A stretch of 64,000 bases of DNA from Karstenula rhodostoma CBS 690.94 (GCA_010093485.1 MU001509.1:614256-678255), one strand, 5' to 3'; shown: positions 34,370 to 44,969, numbered from the stretch's first letter. Made by a program: numbers and translations. The notes: generated by a model not told the origin, from the letters alone.

Positions 34370-35232
34370 CCATGAAGCCGAGTTATCCGCGCAAGTAAAG
34401 ACGGCCAACGGGTCGTCCGTGTCCTCCACTCTAGAATTCAAATTCGTGATGGAAGTGTAAAGGTCGAAGACTCTCCAAAAGCAGACGCGAAGAAGAGGAA
34501 CCATCTGAAGATCGCAAGCAGCAATTTCCGCCAAGTAGCGAACTGCTGGCACAAATTCAAGTAAATCCACTGCGCGTGGGCCAACCCGAAAGTGAACCTA
34601 GACGGTGTCGACTTGCGATCCGGCGCATATTGCTATTATACAGGCTTTTACCAAAAAATGAATAGGTGGGGGATATTCCCAGAATCGAGTTGAGGGTTGG
34701 AATGGCGTTGGCGAGATGAAAGCTGTCACACAGAACAGAGTACCGCCGCCAAGCCACACACCCCAAGTCATAAACATGATGTCGGTCAGTTTGGCCTTGG
34801 ATTTGACGACAGAGTTTATGACGAAGTTGTACATGAAGGTTATGCCCGTATGCCTGAACATTAAACCGGAGCCGAGCAGGGGTAAGTACGCCACTTCTGA
34901 GGCCACGCCGGGTGCAGAGCTTAGTGCTGGAGCCCCTACGTACTGTCCAAAAGGGTGGTAGACTACGGATGCAACGATATCACATCAAGGTATGGTGATT
35001 ATGTTGAGCCCGATGATCGCGGGGGTGAAGTCTTTGCTCATATTGCGCATCTCGCACATGACTTTGACGAGGGTCTGGTTGCCGGGGTATACGAAGGTGA
35101 CGTTGAGAACAGATCCGAGCTGGATGTTTATTGAGGCCAGAAGATTTGGAAGGATGAGACGGAGTAGGCATGACGTTACAGCGGACGTCCATTGTCCGCA
35201 ATATAAGTTACGAGAGCCAGTGCGCACGCTTT
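34370..35232 (-). pseudogene. Decayed amino-acid transporter (Aa_trans family), 5' half missing
   Basis: In one frame from 35227 to about 34600 the sequence reads like the second half of fungal Aa_trans permeases: TFVYPGNQTLVKVMCEMRN, KDFTPAIIGLNII, a TGA stop at 34985-34987, then VVYHPFGQYVGAPALSSAPG, GLMFRHTGITFMYNFV and WGVWLGGGTLFCVTAFI. The match then moves to another frame (HLANAIPTLNSILGIS near 34690), and the family's usual C-terminal end appears in a third stretch (LYTSITNLN, then FTCADNSAS near 34390). So there is one nonsense codon, at least one or two frameshifts and a missing N-terminal half. It cannot make a working transporter. It abuts the dehydrogenase relic at 35233. Confidence 0.65.
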
Positions 35233-36720
35233 TTACAGCTTTGACGGAAGCCCTAGGTGCGCGCTCGTAGAACCTAGAAATATACTCTTGTCCCCAACCA
35301 CCACATCTCCCAATTTGTCTCGTGAGAACCGTATTATTGTCTCCTTTGCACTCGAGCGGATATAGCGTTTCGCAACTTCAAGAACTATCCAGTCAGGACT
35401 TGTCGCAGCATCGTACAACAGAAGCAAACTGCATGTAACAAACTCAACAAGACCGATAACGTCCCTCCATGATAGAGAAGCTCCGCCTTTGTAGCATCGC
35501 GGACTACCCGAAGCAAAGTCTGCAGTCTCTACTCAATAATATCGGTCTTTACCTTCCACTCTGCACCAACGCCTCCGATAACGTCTCGCACCTAAGGTGC
35601 AAAGATATTCGCTACTACGTCGCCATTTCCAAGTCGTTTGTCGAGTATGACACGTACAGTCTTCAGCCATGCCGCTGACCGTACCCTCCCATATCGGATT
35701 GACAAGCTGATCGCGATATTCAGCAGCCCGCCGTCGTCGTTGTTTTCGCAGTAACCAACTTCACCCAGACACTCCATGCAGTTCCTCAGGCCATGCACGG
35801 ACGCCACGCTGATCTGCGCCTTCATAGCTGGCAGCAGCACGCTTATTTCCGAGTCAGTCGCGCTGCTGAACCATTTGAAGCCGTCGATCTTCCATGGTCC
35901 TAGTGGCATGCCAACAGCGTTTGTGTGTCCACCTTCTTGGGTTTTTCGATTGATCTCTTCTGGGGTCAACCGATGAGCCACTGTTTCCGTGCCAGACACA
36001 TCACTGCCGCCTGTCCGTTCCGTCATCCACTATAAGAACCTTAGTATCTTGCTGAGCAGCTTATCGATAATCTTACCTGACCACTAGTCCATGCGTCTTT
36101 AGGATCCCGACTCGTCAGCTTACGATACACCCCCGCGAAGACCTGGGCGCGACCTGGCTGGTCCCCGTCCGGATCTCGTAAGTGCATGTTCATGAAGACC
36201 GCAGCCCCGTCTGTCATACTCTGGGGGCATCCAGTCATAGCACTAGTTGGGACCAGAGATAGATGTTGACGAACTGGTGAATTCGCCGGTTGAAAGCGGT
36301 CTTGGACTCATCATACGCCACGGCCACGATGCCCTCCTCGCAGCCAATGTCTTTCAGCTTCCGCCATCCCGCCATGGTCCAGAGCGGGTCGTTTTTGTTT
36401 TCTTCTCCAAAGGTTATCAAGGGTCAGAGCACCGGGTGATTTATTTCTGCGTCTGTCGCGTGGGTGAGGACTGAGGGGTCGAAAGATAACCGAGCAATGC
36501 GGTGGGCGTGATGCGTTACTACTTTGGCATCCCCTGGGAGGTATAGATCGAGGATGCGACAAAGGATCTTGTCTAATGCTTCCGTGGCAGTTTGTGGCAG
36601 GGTTTCGGTTTCTCCCCTTGCAGGCAATGAGTCCGGTGATGTAGACTGAGGCGGTAAGACAGACAGGGCTTGGAAGAAGCCTGCTGTTGACGAAGAAGCG
36701 CGTAAGGGGTGTTGCGACAT
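35233..36720 (-). pseudogene. Decayed AidB-like acyl-CoA dehydrogenase
   Basis: Start-to-end relic. From ATG 36720 the N-terminus (TAGFFQALSVLPPQSTSP) runs in frame to a TGA at 36424-36426, then continues in the same frame as LITFGEENKNDPLWTMAGWR. A one-base deletion near 36243 shifts to SAMTGCPQSMTDGAAVF and DPDGDQPGRAQVF. A normal intron (about 36030-36076) follows GQ, then WMTERTGGSDVSGTE and GPWKIDGFKWFSSATDSE. About 200 codons of the core are missing near 35,835, where the text jumps to MKAQISVASVHGLRNCME and GEVGYCEN. IWEGT and GNGDVVANIFAP lie in different frames, then a TAG at 35592-35594 replaces an expected Trp. The C-terminal IFLGSTSAHLGLPSKL ends at 35233. Several independent lesions make it non-functional. 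Confidence 0.8.
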
Positions 36721-37017
36721 GTTCAACAATGTTTTCGGTGTCGGGTCCTTGGTCCGGGGGTGGCCTTGACAATAGAAGTGAAGGGAGTTGCCTCGGCTGA
36801 ACGTGTTTAGGGGGGTTCCAGTAAACGCCACATGCTGCAACACATCCGCTTCGTTCCACTGCGAACCAGCTCAGTCGATATCACGAGTATAAACCATAGC
36901 CGATGGGAAAGCAAAACTGTTACCAACTTTCAGTGACCGCCCAAGTTTATATTGACATAGAATAGAAGAAGTATATACAGGGTGAACGCATCGCGCATCC
37001 AACACTCTCGACCGGGC

Positions 37018-37770
37018 TTACGTGTAGGTGTGCGGCTCGATGCCGATCGTTTTAATAGTCCAGGTCTTACCCCCATCCGCAGTGACCATGTCGCCAGTCG
37101 CGCCAGTCACGCCCCTGGTCTGATCGTAGTGCGGATCGGCCACGTCCATGATCAACGTGGTGTCGACGTACTTGTGCGCCGGTACCGTACCGCAAGCAGC
37201 CTGCTGGCACTCAACGGCAGTGCCAAAGCCCAGTGCTTTCCCGCTGTCGGTAGAGATAGTGGAGACAACCGTGCCGTCCACGGCGACGGTTTGGTCGTAC
37301 TCGGCCGTGGCGTCGTTGTACTTGTCTATATGAGATGATTGGTTAGCAAAACAATTATCAAAGAGTAGCCGGAATGGGTGCAACTCACAATGGAAAGTCA
37401 CAGACGAGCCGGGCGAGGCAGTCACAAAGCCGCCCATCTGCTGGGAATCTTCGAGCGTGCTCGCAACAATGCACCACTTTCCAGACGACTTCTCGCAGCC
37501 GGCGCTGCCATCCGACACCGAGATGGCGAGGCCCTGGATGAGGTCATTGCCGCTGGTGCCCATGCCGGGCCAGAGCGCAAGGTTGCCGGTCTGGGGAGTG
37601 TTCGTTGCAGGCAAGATCAAGGTGGTGTTTGCCTCGCGGATGAAGGAGTTGTCTGCGACGGGGCCGGTGGACAGCGCATTCGAGAATTGCCAGCCGTAGT
37701 CGTTCTGGCGACGGATGGCAGCGGCGTTGGCGAGCGCCGTGGCCGAGAGTGCGAGTGCGAAGGTCTTCAT
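37018..37770 (-). CDS. Small secreted protein of unknown function
   Basis: Exons 37770-37389 and 37325-37018 (intron 37326-37388, 63 nt, gtgagt..atatag) give 229 aa. ATG 37770 begins a clean signal peptide (KTFALALSATALANAAA), followed by a possible Kex2-like IRR site at 19-21. The mature part is rich in Thr/Gly/Asp/Val and looks all-beta: GWQFSNALSTGPV, LALWPGMGTSGNDLIQGLAI, GKWCIVASTLEDS, SSVTFHYKYNDATAEYDQTV, and a C-terminal GGKTWTIKTIGIEPH. There are about four Cys in the mature chain. The pattern recalls secreted beta-sandwich proteins found across saprotrophic and plant-associated fungi, but I cannot assign an enzyme activity. Confidence 0.85.
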   Translation of the reverse strand: MKTFALALSATALANAAAIRRQNDYGWQFSNALSTGPVADNSFIREANTTLILPATNTPQTGNLALWPGMGTSGNDLIQGLAISVSDGSAGCEKSSGKWCIVASTLEDSQQMGGFVTASPGSSVTFHCELHPFRLLFDNCFANQSSHIDKYNDATAEYDQTVAVDGTVVSTISTDSGKALGFGTAVECQQAACGTVPAHKYVDTTLIMDVADPHYDQTRGVTGATGDMVTADGGKTWTIKTIGIEPHTYT

Positions 37771-38370
37771 CTTGATGGATTGTTGGTTGTATGTGAGAGC
37801 TAAGTCAACGAGAGGCTGGGCGAAATGAATGACTGTAGTAGGTAATGAATGGAAGATCCCCAGGGAAGTTGACCAGCAGCTATCCGAATGTTGAAATACA
37901 CAAAGATGAAGGATCACATTCTGCCAAACTTTCACGATCTTATACACGCCCGACTACATCATGCGTCTGTCTACAAGCGCAATGACGATCAGGCAACGGA
38001 CGGGTGCGTAGCGCGATCTGTAACGAGCCAATAGACGGAGAATGTTGTTACGGCTGGTTTTCGTATGTTCTGAAACACTGGTAGTTGTGAGATTGATTAA
38101 TCTATGGAGCGCACACGGACACCTTAAATTTCGTTTAGACACTCTCCCCTGATCGCAATCCTGTCGCATTGTTCCATCAATTGTCTAGCCTTTAAAAGTG
38201 TACCAGGATGCTTGTAAACTTTGAAAAAGCTTGAGGTAGAAACATGTCCACAATGCACAGTACATTCTCTCCTTGTAAAAGATCACAAACAGGCCAAGTC
38301 AAAATGCCAGGATGTATTACGATTGAAAACCACCCCACTATGCCCTGCTACACTGCTGCGCTACACAGCC
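37771..38370. other. Promoter of the secreted-protein gene and 3' flank of the VWA gene
   Basis: About 600 bp. The secreted-protein promoter lies on its left side and the VIT/VWA 3' end on its right. No further gene is seen. Confidence 0.5.
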
Positions 38371-41300
38371 TCAATTGCCAAACCTCGCCCTCGACCCATC
38401 ATTCCCGTCCACCTCATGAGAAAACTCCCTCGCCCTACCGAGCATCCCCTCCACCCTTCCCGTGCCCACACTACCAGACAACCACACCTTCGCCTTGTCA
38501 ACAATCAACTCCCAGCTCTCCTGCAGAGCCACTAGCTTCGTTTCAAAACAAACAATCGCCAGCGAAGTAGCCCACTCCCTCTTTCCATATTCAACCTTCT
38601 CTCCTTGGTCGCCGGTTGAGGCTTGCAACGAGATGTCGTCGTTGAATACCGTCCTCGCATCTTCGACCGCAGCTTCGCTGATCTTGAGCGCAAGGAAGAG
38701 AGAGGGAGAGTACTCCCACGCTCCTTCGAAGGTCTGGAGGGAGATGAGTAGAGATAGCGTCTCGTCGTCTAATTTAGGAGGCGAGAGAGTGCCTCCGGTA
38801 TGGGTAGTGCCATCGAAGGCACTGCGTGGTAGTGTCTGCTCTTGTCTCGCCATCAGAAGACGCTTTTTGTTCTGCTGTTCCAGAAGCATTAGTGGCATTT
38901 GGTGGTCTTGTAATGCGCTGTTACCCTGTATATATGATACTGCGCTAGGTTGATGAAAAGGGGTTGCTTGCTGCGGTTGTGCCATCTGTTGTTGCTGAGC
39001 CATTTGCTGCGCCAGCTGTTGCTGTTGCTGTTGAGCCAATTTCTGCGCCATTTTCTGCTGCTGCTGCTGCTGTCCCCCAAAGAAATTCGCAGTTTGACCG
39101 CTGGCTGCGCTAGACACCGAACCAAACGCGGTGGGTCCCGACAGTCCTCGCTGTTGCCCAAAGATTCCGCCTCCTTGAACATGTTGAGCGCTAGAAGGCG
39201 CAGGCGCAGGGGTGGCAGACCCAAACAAGCTACCGCTCGTCGACGGAGTCTGAGCAGAACCACCCCAGCTGTAAGCTTGAGGATCAAAGGGCGGTTTGTT
39301 TAAGGTCCCAAAACCGCTGAGTCTGAGGCCGGAAGAGTCAGACGAACTCGCAGACGCAGCTGGACTTCCGCCGAAGAGTCCTCCTCGGCTTGAGGGTGCA
39401 GCCGCTGACTGCGAGCCAAAAAGTCCCCCACCCGAGTTGCCGGGCTTAGCACTCACAGATGGGGCCCCTGGAGGATGCGGATTAGAGGCCAAATCCCTTT
39501 GAAATAGACCCCCAGACGCATCTTGTACAACCTGGTTCATAGCCCCTCCAAACAACGAAGGGCTGCCCGACGCGGCGCCAAGGTTACCGAACAGACTACT
39601 TTGTGGCACGAAAGGCTCCGGAGCAGGTTCGTCTTCCAGGAACTCCCACCGTGCCTGCATATTTTCCTTCTCGCTCGTCGTGTCTTTCTCAACGGCGACA
39701 AATGAGCACCACTTCCCACTGACCTGGAACTGCACGCCTAACCGCACTGCCTCACGCTCCACCATGCTGCTAAAACGGCTCTCGTACTGCTCTTTCAATA
39801 ACTTCCCCGACTCGTCTTTCGCCTCGGAGAGCCACCCTCGCCCTTGCTCGAGCTCGTAGGTTGTTTTCTTGGCGGCGAGCTGGTGGATGGTTGTCGCGGG
39901 CTTGTCGAGAACTTGGATCGGAAACTCAAGCTCGAGAGGACCATGGGTGCTGGTGCCGCGGAGGACGACGGAGCGGGGTGTTTGGTGTGGGGCGTCGGGT
40001 CCGAGGAGCAGGTAGACCGTTGTTCTGTTGAAGGCGAAGAGAGGTGGGATCGTCTGGGGCGCTTGGATAATTTTGGGAGTTGCGACTTTTGGGAGGTGCG
40101 AGGCGCCTGGGGCAGGTGGTTCGCTTCTGTCTGGGTCGGCAGAGGGATCGAAGAGTGAGATGGGCTTGATCTGCGGAGAGTTAGTAAAGAGCGGAGCACA
40201 ACGGCGAGGGAGGTTTCGACGCACTGGTTTCGGCGCATCTTCCTTGTCGCTCAGAGCGAGTTTCACCGTTAAGCTATCTGCAACTCGTTCCACGATCTCA
40301 TAGTCTTCGTCTTCGTCGAGGCTCTCCATGCCGCCGGCATACTTCACCTCGAGCGTGTAGTCGTTGACGTGCGGAGACAAAGCCCCCTTTAACATTCTAA
40401 CAACCTTACTGTCCATTTTCTCGCCCTCTCCAACAGTTTGCGAGAACCCGTTCCCTGCTCTTGCGATACCCTCGATTAGCGCGTGTGAAACCCCCGATCC
40501 AACACCCAAGCTGTAGACACGGATCGGCGCTTTGGTGTCCTGGATCTGTTCGTTGAGGTAAGCAAACAAAACGTCTTGGTCACAGATCGCCCCATCGGTG
40601 AGGACCATCACTTCCAGCGGGATATCCTTGTAGCGTTGCTGTATTGTCGCTCTAAGGGGCTGAAGCATATCCGTCCCGCCGTAGTTTGCCTCAAGAGTAC
40701 GCACATGCTCAATAGCTTCGTCTAGCGTCTTTTGACTGTAAGATACGCTTCGCGGCCATAGGAACGAGTAGGACGAGCCGAATGAGCAGATGTTGAACAT
40801 GGCGCCCACAGGTAACGACTTGAGGAAGATCTGGAGAGCTTGTCTGGCCAGAGCAATCCTAGTGCCTTGCATGGACCCTGAGCGGTCGCAAACAAAGATA
40901 ATCTCCGGGTTCTCTACTGGCCGCAGAGCAAACTTCGGAATTAAAGTTGTCATCACAGCTCGCTGGTTGGGAATGGTGGGATGCGTTTCGAGGACGGCCT
41001 TCGGAACCCCAGTATCTTTTGTGACGATCTGGAGGATGAAGTCGGTGTCGAGATGGGTGCTCTGGATTCCGAGCGATGCAGACGCTTTGGACATCCTGGG
41101 CTCGTTGTTGGGTGCGATCGATGTAGTGCCCATTGAGACTGAGATGGGATGGCTGGGAGAGAGCACCTTCTGAATGAATGAGCCTTCTGTCATCTCAACG
41201 TCGACGATAATTGAGATGTTGCCCGAGTAACCCCCGCGCGAGGGTGTATATCTTTGGAATTGAGCCAAAGCAGCGTCGGATCCAGGTGCTGTTCGGCCAT

Positions 41301-41835
41301 AACGCGGCGTGATGATATTCGGGATGGTGAAGCGTATACCATCCACTTCCATGTCATGCTTCAGCTCTCCAAGATAGGTGAGCTCGATGACGACTCGGAC
41401 ACCAGGAGTCACGTTGCCAATAGTGGTCATGAAGGTGTCCGATGTGTCAAGCTGCTGAAAGAGACCCGCGGTCTCTCCTCGCTCCACAGCAGCAGCGTAG
41501 TCTTGTTTTGCCTCATTCTTTTCTTTGACCTCGCCGACGATAGTGCGGTCCGCGACATGGCAGGTGAAGCCAACGACACTAACACCTTCGTAGAGTGGGA
41601 ATACATACTTGACTTCACGGATGGCCTTGGTCGACGAAGGATTGATGAACGTCTGCGTTAGCGTGACGCGGGATGTAGTTTGGAGAATGGTGGCGTGCGC
41701 TTCAAGCTGAACCTGGGGAAGGAACACGCGCTCGTTCACAACACCAGAGAATATACCACGGCTATCATCCTGGTACGAATGAGTGTAGTACAAGCCGCAG
41801 AGGGACGCAGGTTTCTGGGTTATATTGCCAAACAT
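38371..41835 (-). CDS. VIT and von Willebrand factor A domain protein with FG/Q-rich tail
   Basis: Intronless 1154-aa cytoplasmic-type protein without a signal peptide. The N-terminal VIT domain (about 10-140) has VNERVFLPQVQLEAHATILQ, then REVKYVFPLYEGVSVVGF. The VWA domain (about 305-480) carries the metal-ion MIDAS motif DRSGS at Asp316, plus YGGTDM and LTDGA. After a middle region (KPISLFDPSAD, RTTVYLLLGPD) comes a low-complexity part (about 760-960) with repeated FG dipeptides (SLFG, GLFG, GIFG, NFFGG) and a Gln-rich run at about 920-955, then a conserved-looking C-terminal helix block (LDDETLSLLISLQTFEGAWE). The family resembles the inter-alpha-trypsin/PARP4 VIT-VWA architecture. The exact role in fungi is not established to my knowledge. 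Confidence 0.9.
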   Translation of the reverse strand: MFGNITQKPASLCGLYYTHSYQDDSRGIFSGVVNERVFLPQVQLEAHATILQTTSRVTLTQTFINPSSTKAIREVKYVFPLYEGVSVVGFTCHVADRTIVGEVKEKNEAKQDYAAAVERGETAGLFQQLDTSDTFMTTIGNVTPGVRVVIELTYLGELKHDMEVDGIRFTIPNIITPRYGRTAPGSDAALAQFQRYTPSRGGYSGNISIIVDVEMTEGSFIQKVLSPSHPISVSMGTTSIAPNNEPRMSKASASLGIQSTHLDTDFILQIVTKDTGVPKAVLETHPTIPNQRAVMTTLIPKFALRPVENPEIIFVCDRSGSMQGTRIALARQALQIFLKSLPVGAMFNICSFGSSYSFLWPRSVSYSQKTLDEAIEHVRTLEANYGGTDMLQPLRATIQQRYKDIPLEVMVLTDGAICDQDVLFAYLNEQIQDTKAPIRVYSLGVGSGVSHALIEGIARAGNGFSQTVGEGEKMDSKVVRMLKGALSPHVNDYTLEVKYAGGMESLDEDEDYEIVERVADSLTVKLALSDKEDAPKPVRRNLPRRCAPLFTNSPQIKPISLFDPSADPDRSEPPAPGASHLPKVATPKIIQAPQTIPPLFAFNRTTVYLLLGPDAPHQTPRSVVLRGTSTHGPLELEFPIQVLDKPATTIHQLAAKKTTYELEQGRGWLSEAKDESGKLLKEQYESRFSSMVEREAVRLGVQFQVSGKWCSFVAVEKDTTSEKENMQARWEFLEDEPAPEPFVPQSSLFGNLGAASGSPSLFGGAMNQVVQDASGGLFQRDLASNPHPPGAPSVSAKPGNSGGGLFGSQSAAAPSSRGGLFGGSPAASASSSDSSGLRLSGFGTLNKPPFDPQAYSWGGSAQTPSTSGSLFGSATPAPAPSSAQHVQGGGIFGQQRGLSGPTAFGSVSSAASGQTANFFGGQQQQQQKMAQKLAQQQQQQLAQQMAQQQQMAQPQQATPFHQPSAVSYIQGNSALQDHQMPLMLLEQQNKKRLLMARQEQTLPRSAFDGTTHTGGTLSPPKLDDETLSLLISLQTFEGAWEYSPSLFLALKISEAAVEDARTVFNDDISLQASTGDQGEKVEYGKREWATSLAIVCFETKLVALQESWELIVDKAKVWLSGSVGTGRVEGMLGRAREFSHEVDGNDGSRARFGN
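38980..39077. repeat. Gln-codon-rich coding repeat
   Basis: Imperfect tgctgt/ttgctg triplets that read on the minus strand as a run of Gln broken by Met, Ala and Lys inside the VIT/VWA gene. The triplet length keeps the frame; copy number may vary between strains. Confidence 0.8.
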
Positions 41836-43562
41836 GGTGGGAGGGTAGGAACAACGTGAGAGTATGAGACAGTTAGAGTATCACCACAGCACAGGACTGG
41901 CAAATGATAGTGATGCGGGCGCACAACAGGACAGTGTTCGACCAAGAAAGAGCAGTGGAAATCGAAGTCAATTTGAGCTTGTCTACTTCCTCACTGGGCG
42001 GCCTCTCGTATCGTTCTGGAGAAACAGGCAGCAGCAAGAGAATTCGGAATGCTTCGCTATGTTCACTTGTTCGATTTCGATGGATCTAAGCGCCAGTCAT
42101 CAATTGTTCGCGAGAAAGAGGTTTAGAAGTTGTGAAGCAGAGCAGCTACGGGCGTCTTCCTTCTATAGTAGCGGGAGGCTGTAGCCTACTTGGTGCCTAA
42201 TCGGTCGAGCGAGGCGCAGTTCCCGCAAGTCCAGGCCCTTCGTAATCTCGCAGCAGGATGCGGGACGGGTGATGATTGAAAGACTAGGTTCGGATGAATC
42301 GGTGCCGAGTTTGGTGCTGAGTCGGAAGTCCGATGCACATGGGCGAAAAGAGAGAACGAGCGGCGTCGGCGATCGCTGCACCCTGCACCCGAGCGGCGAG
42401 TTCCCCCACTCCATCCTGAAATAGCTGGAACAAGCCCCTGAGAACTTGAGCTTCGAGCCAGTGCATCGGTGCAGCAGCCCACAAAGGGGGACGCAGCTGG
42501 CTGTGGATGGGGATGGTCGGAGGTGGTGCAAAGGCAGGAGTCAAGGGTCGCGACGTTGGCACCACTCCCTTAACGGCGCGCACGCCACCCCGTCGCGACT
42601 TGCTGTATCTGACACGCAACAACGTACATGGATGACCCCGATGATCCTGTTTCACAGTCGTGGGCGCGGGCGAATTTTCGCAGCGCCTAAAAGATGTTCA
42701 CGCTTGGCACGAAACCCATGCCCAGAACTGGTTGCCAGACGATCAACTCATCATGTCAGGCCCCCTTTCCGCGCGGTGCGGGAGGCCGCGCGCCAGGGCT
42801 GATTGGCTCACAATTCACGTACCTATGTCACTGGGTAAAATTTCCGGACCGCTGAAGATCTTCGTCGCGCTCACCCCGACCTCGGGAGCCTCACTAGCCG
42901 TACTGGTAGTCTGGTACGCATCAGTGGAATGTCTTCAGTCCGTCACTAGCTGGATGAAATACGAACGGTTCCTCCCTGTAACCTTTTCTCTTCTTGCTCC
43001 ACGTTGAACTTCCCCGCGCATTCTCCATTATTTCTGTCACTCATTGCTAGCTGCCTTGTTTTTCTCTCTTCGGTGCTCCACTGTTTTCGAAGCTTCGAAT
43101 TTGCCTTTTTGGCTGTTGAAAACTCGCATTTCTGTTCTTGTCCCATCGGCCACCGACCTGGTCGTTCGCTGACTCCATCAACTGCACATATCAGCAGTCG
43201 TCCTGCGGGCGGAACCCGATCTCCCGGATCCCACTCGGGACTCCTTTCTTGCATCTCCTCTTCAGGTCTGCTGTTGAGGCACGACGTAGCTGAGGGCAAC
43301 AAGGCTGTGGTTTCTTTGTCGTGCTTACCATCGACAAAGCTCGAATGAGCTGTACTCAATTCGGTCCCCCTTCTGTCTCTGATCTTCAACCGCACTTTCA
43401 CAAGGACTATTATTTCATATATTCGCTGATACCCGCGCCGGTCGCTGGACAAACTAGGCCGACCTGCGTACCGCCGAACCGTGGATATACATTTCCGCGT
43501 AGCTACCCTCTAGACCGTTCAACGACACTAGCCTAGTGGACATAGACCTCACTCTGTCCAAG
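41836..43562. promoter_or_regulatory. 1.7-kb divergent promoter region
   Basis: Between the divergent VIT/VWA and acyltransferase starts. The last 550 bp are T/C-rich on the plus strand, as in a long fungal 5' leader. Open frames on either strand (for example minus 42946-43452) lack domains and follow composition. Confidence 0.5.
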
Positions 43563-44969
43563 ATGATGGTCATCGATCCCAACGAACGCATCATGCAAGA
43601 CAGCGGCTGGGCAGACGGCCTGCGAGGCATCGCTGCCGTCTATGTCGCCGCCTCTCATCTGGTCCTCAGCTTTGGCAGACAGTACACCAATCCTTGCTGC
43701 ACTGAAAACGGGACCCCGTGGCTTTTCCAACGACCAATCTTGCGCCTCATCGCCTCCGGACACAGCTGGGTCGCCATATTTTTTGTACTGCTGGGTTTTG
43801 TCAACGCCCTGAAGCCTATCAAGCAAGCACGAAGTGGTGACTCCGAGTCAGCGCTGTCAGGCCTTTCCACAGCCGCCTTCCGTCGGTCTTTCCGCCTGGT
43901 TCTGCCGGCCAGTGTCGCGACCCTTATTTCCTGGACGCTATGCCAGGCTGGAGCTTACGAACTCGCCCGGAACAGTGATGCATACTGGCTATACACCAAC
44001 ACTCCACCACGGAGCGCCTCGTGGTGTGGCGCGTTCCACGGTCTGGTTCAGGCACTCATGGCTACCTGGAGACTGGGCGACGGCAACTTTTACGACCAAC
44101 CCCAGTGGGCGTTGATCTATCTGCTGCAGGGCAGCATCGTGGGATACTTTGTCTTGCTGGCCACCGTGCAGCTGACTTCCGTTTGGAGGACCATCACCAT
44201 CACACTTTGCGTGTTCTGGTCCTGGAGCTGGTCATACAACCTGAGGGACCCCCTTGTTGGCTATACAGTTCTTGGGGGCGTTTTGTTAGCCGAGTTCAGC
44301 GTCTCTCCACAGCCTGCGAAACTGGCCGCCTTCCCGCTCGTGTCGACGGTTCTGTCACCCATCCTCGCCTTGATCGGACTCATGTTCATGTCTTACCCAT
44401 CGAGCAACCCAGACTCTACAGCATGGTCCGCCACCATGAAATATGTCTTCGCCAGCATTTTCCCCAAATCGGCCCAATTCTCCATGCCCCGCCTCATCGG
44501 CAGCACCGGCGCCCTAATCCTGTGCTTCGCCATCCTCATCAGCCCGCATATGCGCCGCGCACTCGCTGTGAAACCGCTCCGTTGGCTTGGCAAGCTCAGT
44601 TTTCCGATCTACCTACTCCACGGCACCGTCATGCGTACTGTGCTGGCATATGTTGTCTTCGCTGGCCAGCCTCTTCAAGCGTTCCCGCTCGAAAAGCCAA
44701 CCGAGGACCGCGAGAGTATCTACCGGTACGCTGCGCCCGGCACGGCACGCATTGCGATGGGTATCATCCTTATGGGCGTCGTCACTCTCTACGCGAGCCA
44801 CGTCTGGGCAAACAACTTTGAACCGGCGTTTGGGAAGATCACCGCATGGGCGGAGGGCAAGATGAAAAACACAGGCGACGGGCCGATCCTGACGGGTGTT
44901 TTGAGCCCTCGCTCAGCCACCCTGATCCCACGGAGCCCAGTTGACAGGCCAGAAAAGAGGGAGGGGTAG
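43563..44969 (+). CDS. Membrane acyltransferase 3 family protein
   Basis: Intronless, 468 aa from ATG 43563 (the frame upstream starts at a GTG; Met at 43566 is also possible). It belongs to the acyltransferase 3 (OafA/YrhL-like) family, multi-pass proteins that acylate sugars or other acceptors. Visible signature: DGLRGIAAVYVAASHL near the N-terminus with the family Arg and His, WVAIFFVLLGFV, FRRSFRLVLPASVATLISW, and the C-terminal KPLRWLGKLSFPIYLLHG with a conserved His after the SFPIYLLH motif. About nine or ten hydrophobic segments are present. The tail after residue 420 is hydrophilic. The acceptor is unknown. Confidence 0.87.
   Translation: MMVIDPNERIMQDSGWADGLRGIAAVYVAASHLVLSFGRQYTNPCCTENGTPWLFQRPILRLIASGHSWVAIFFVLLGFVNALKPIKQARSGDSESALSGLSTAAFRRSFRLVLPASVATLISWTLCQAGAYELARNSDAYWLYTNTPPRSASWCGAFHGLVQALMATWRLGDGNFYDQPQWALIYLLQGSIVGYFVLLATVQLTSVWRTITITLCVFWSWSWSYNLRDPLVGYTVLGGVLLAEFSVSPQPAKLAAFPLVSTVLSPILALIGLMFMSYPSSNPDSTAWSATMKYVFASIFPKSAQFSMPRLIGSTGALILCFAILISPHMRRALAVKPLRWLGKLSFPIYLLHGTVMRTVLAYVVFAGQPLQAFPLEKPTEDRESIYRYAAPGTARIAMGIILMGVVTLYASHVWANNFEPAFGKITAWAEGKMKNTGDGPILTGVLSPRSATLIPRSPVDRPEKREG

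Noticed and set aside
42946..43452. 168-codon minus-strand frame in the acyltransferase leader
   Set aside because: It is the complement of a T/C-rich leader; Arg/Glu/Lys-rich composition is expected from that alone.
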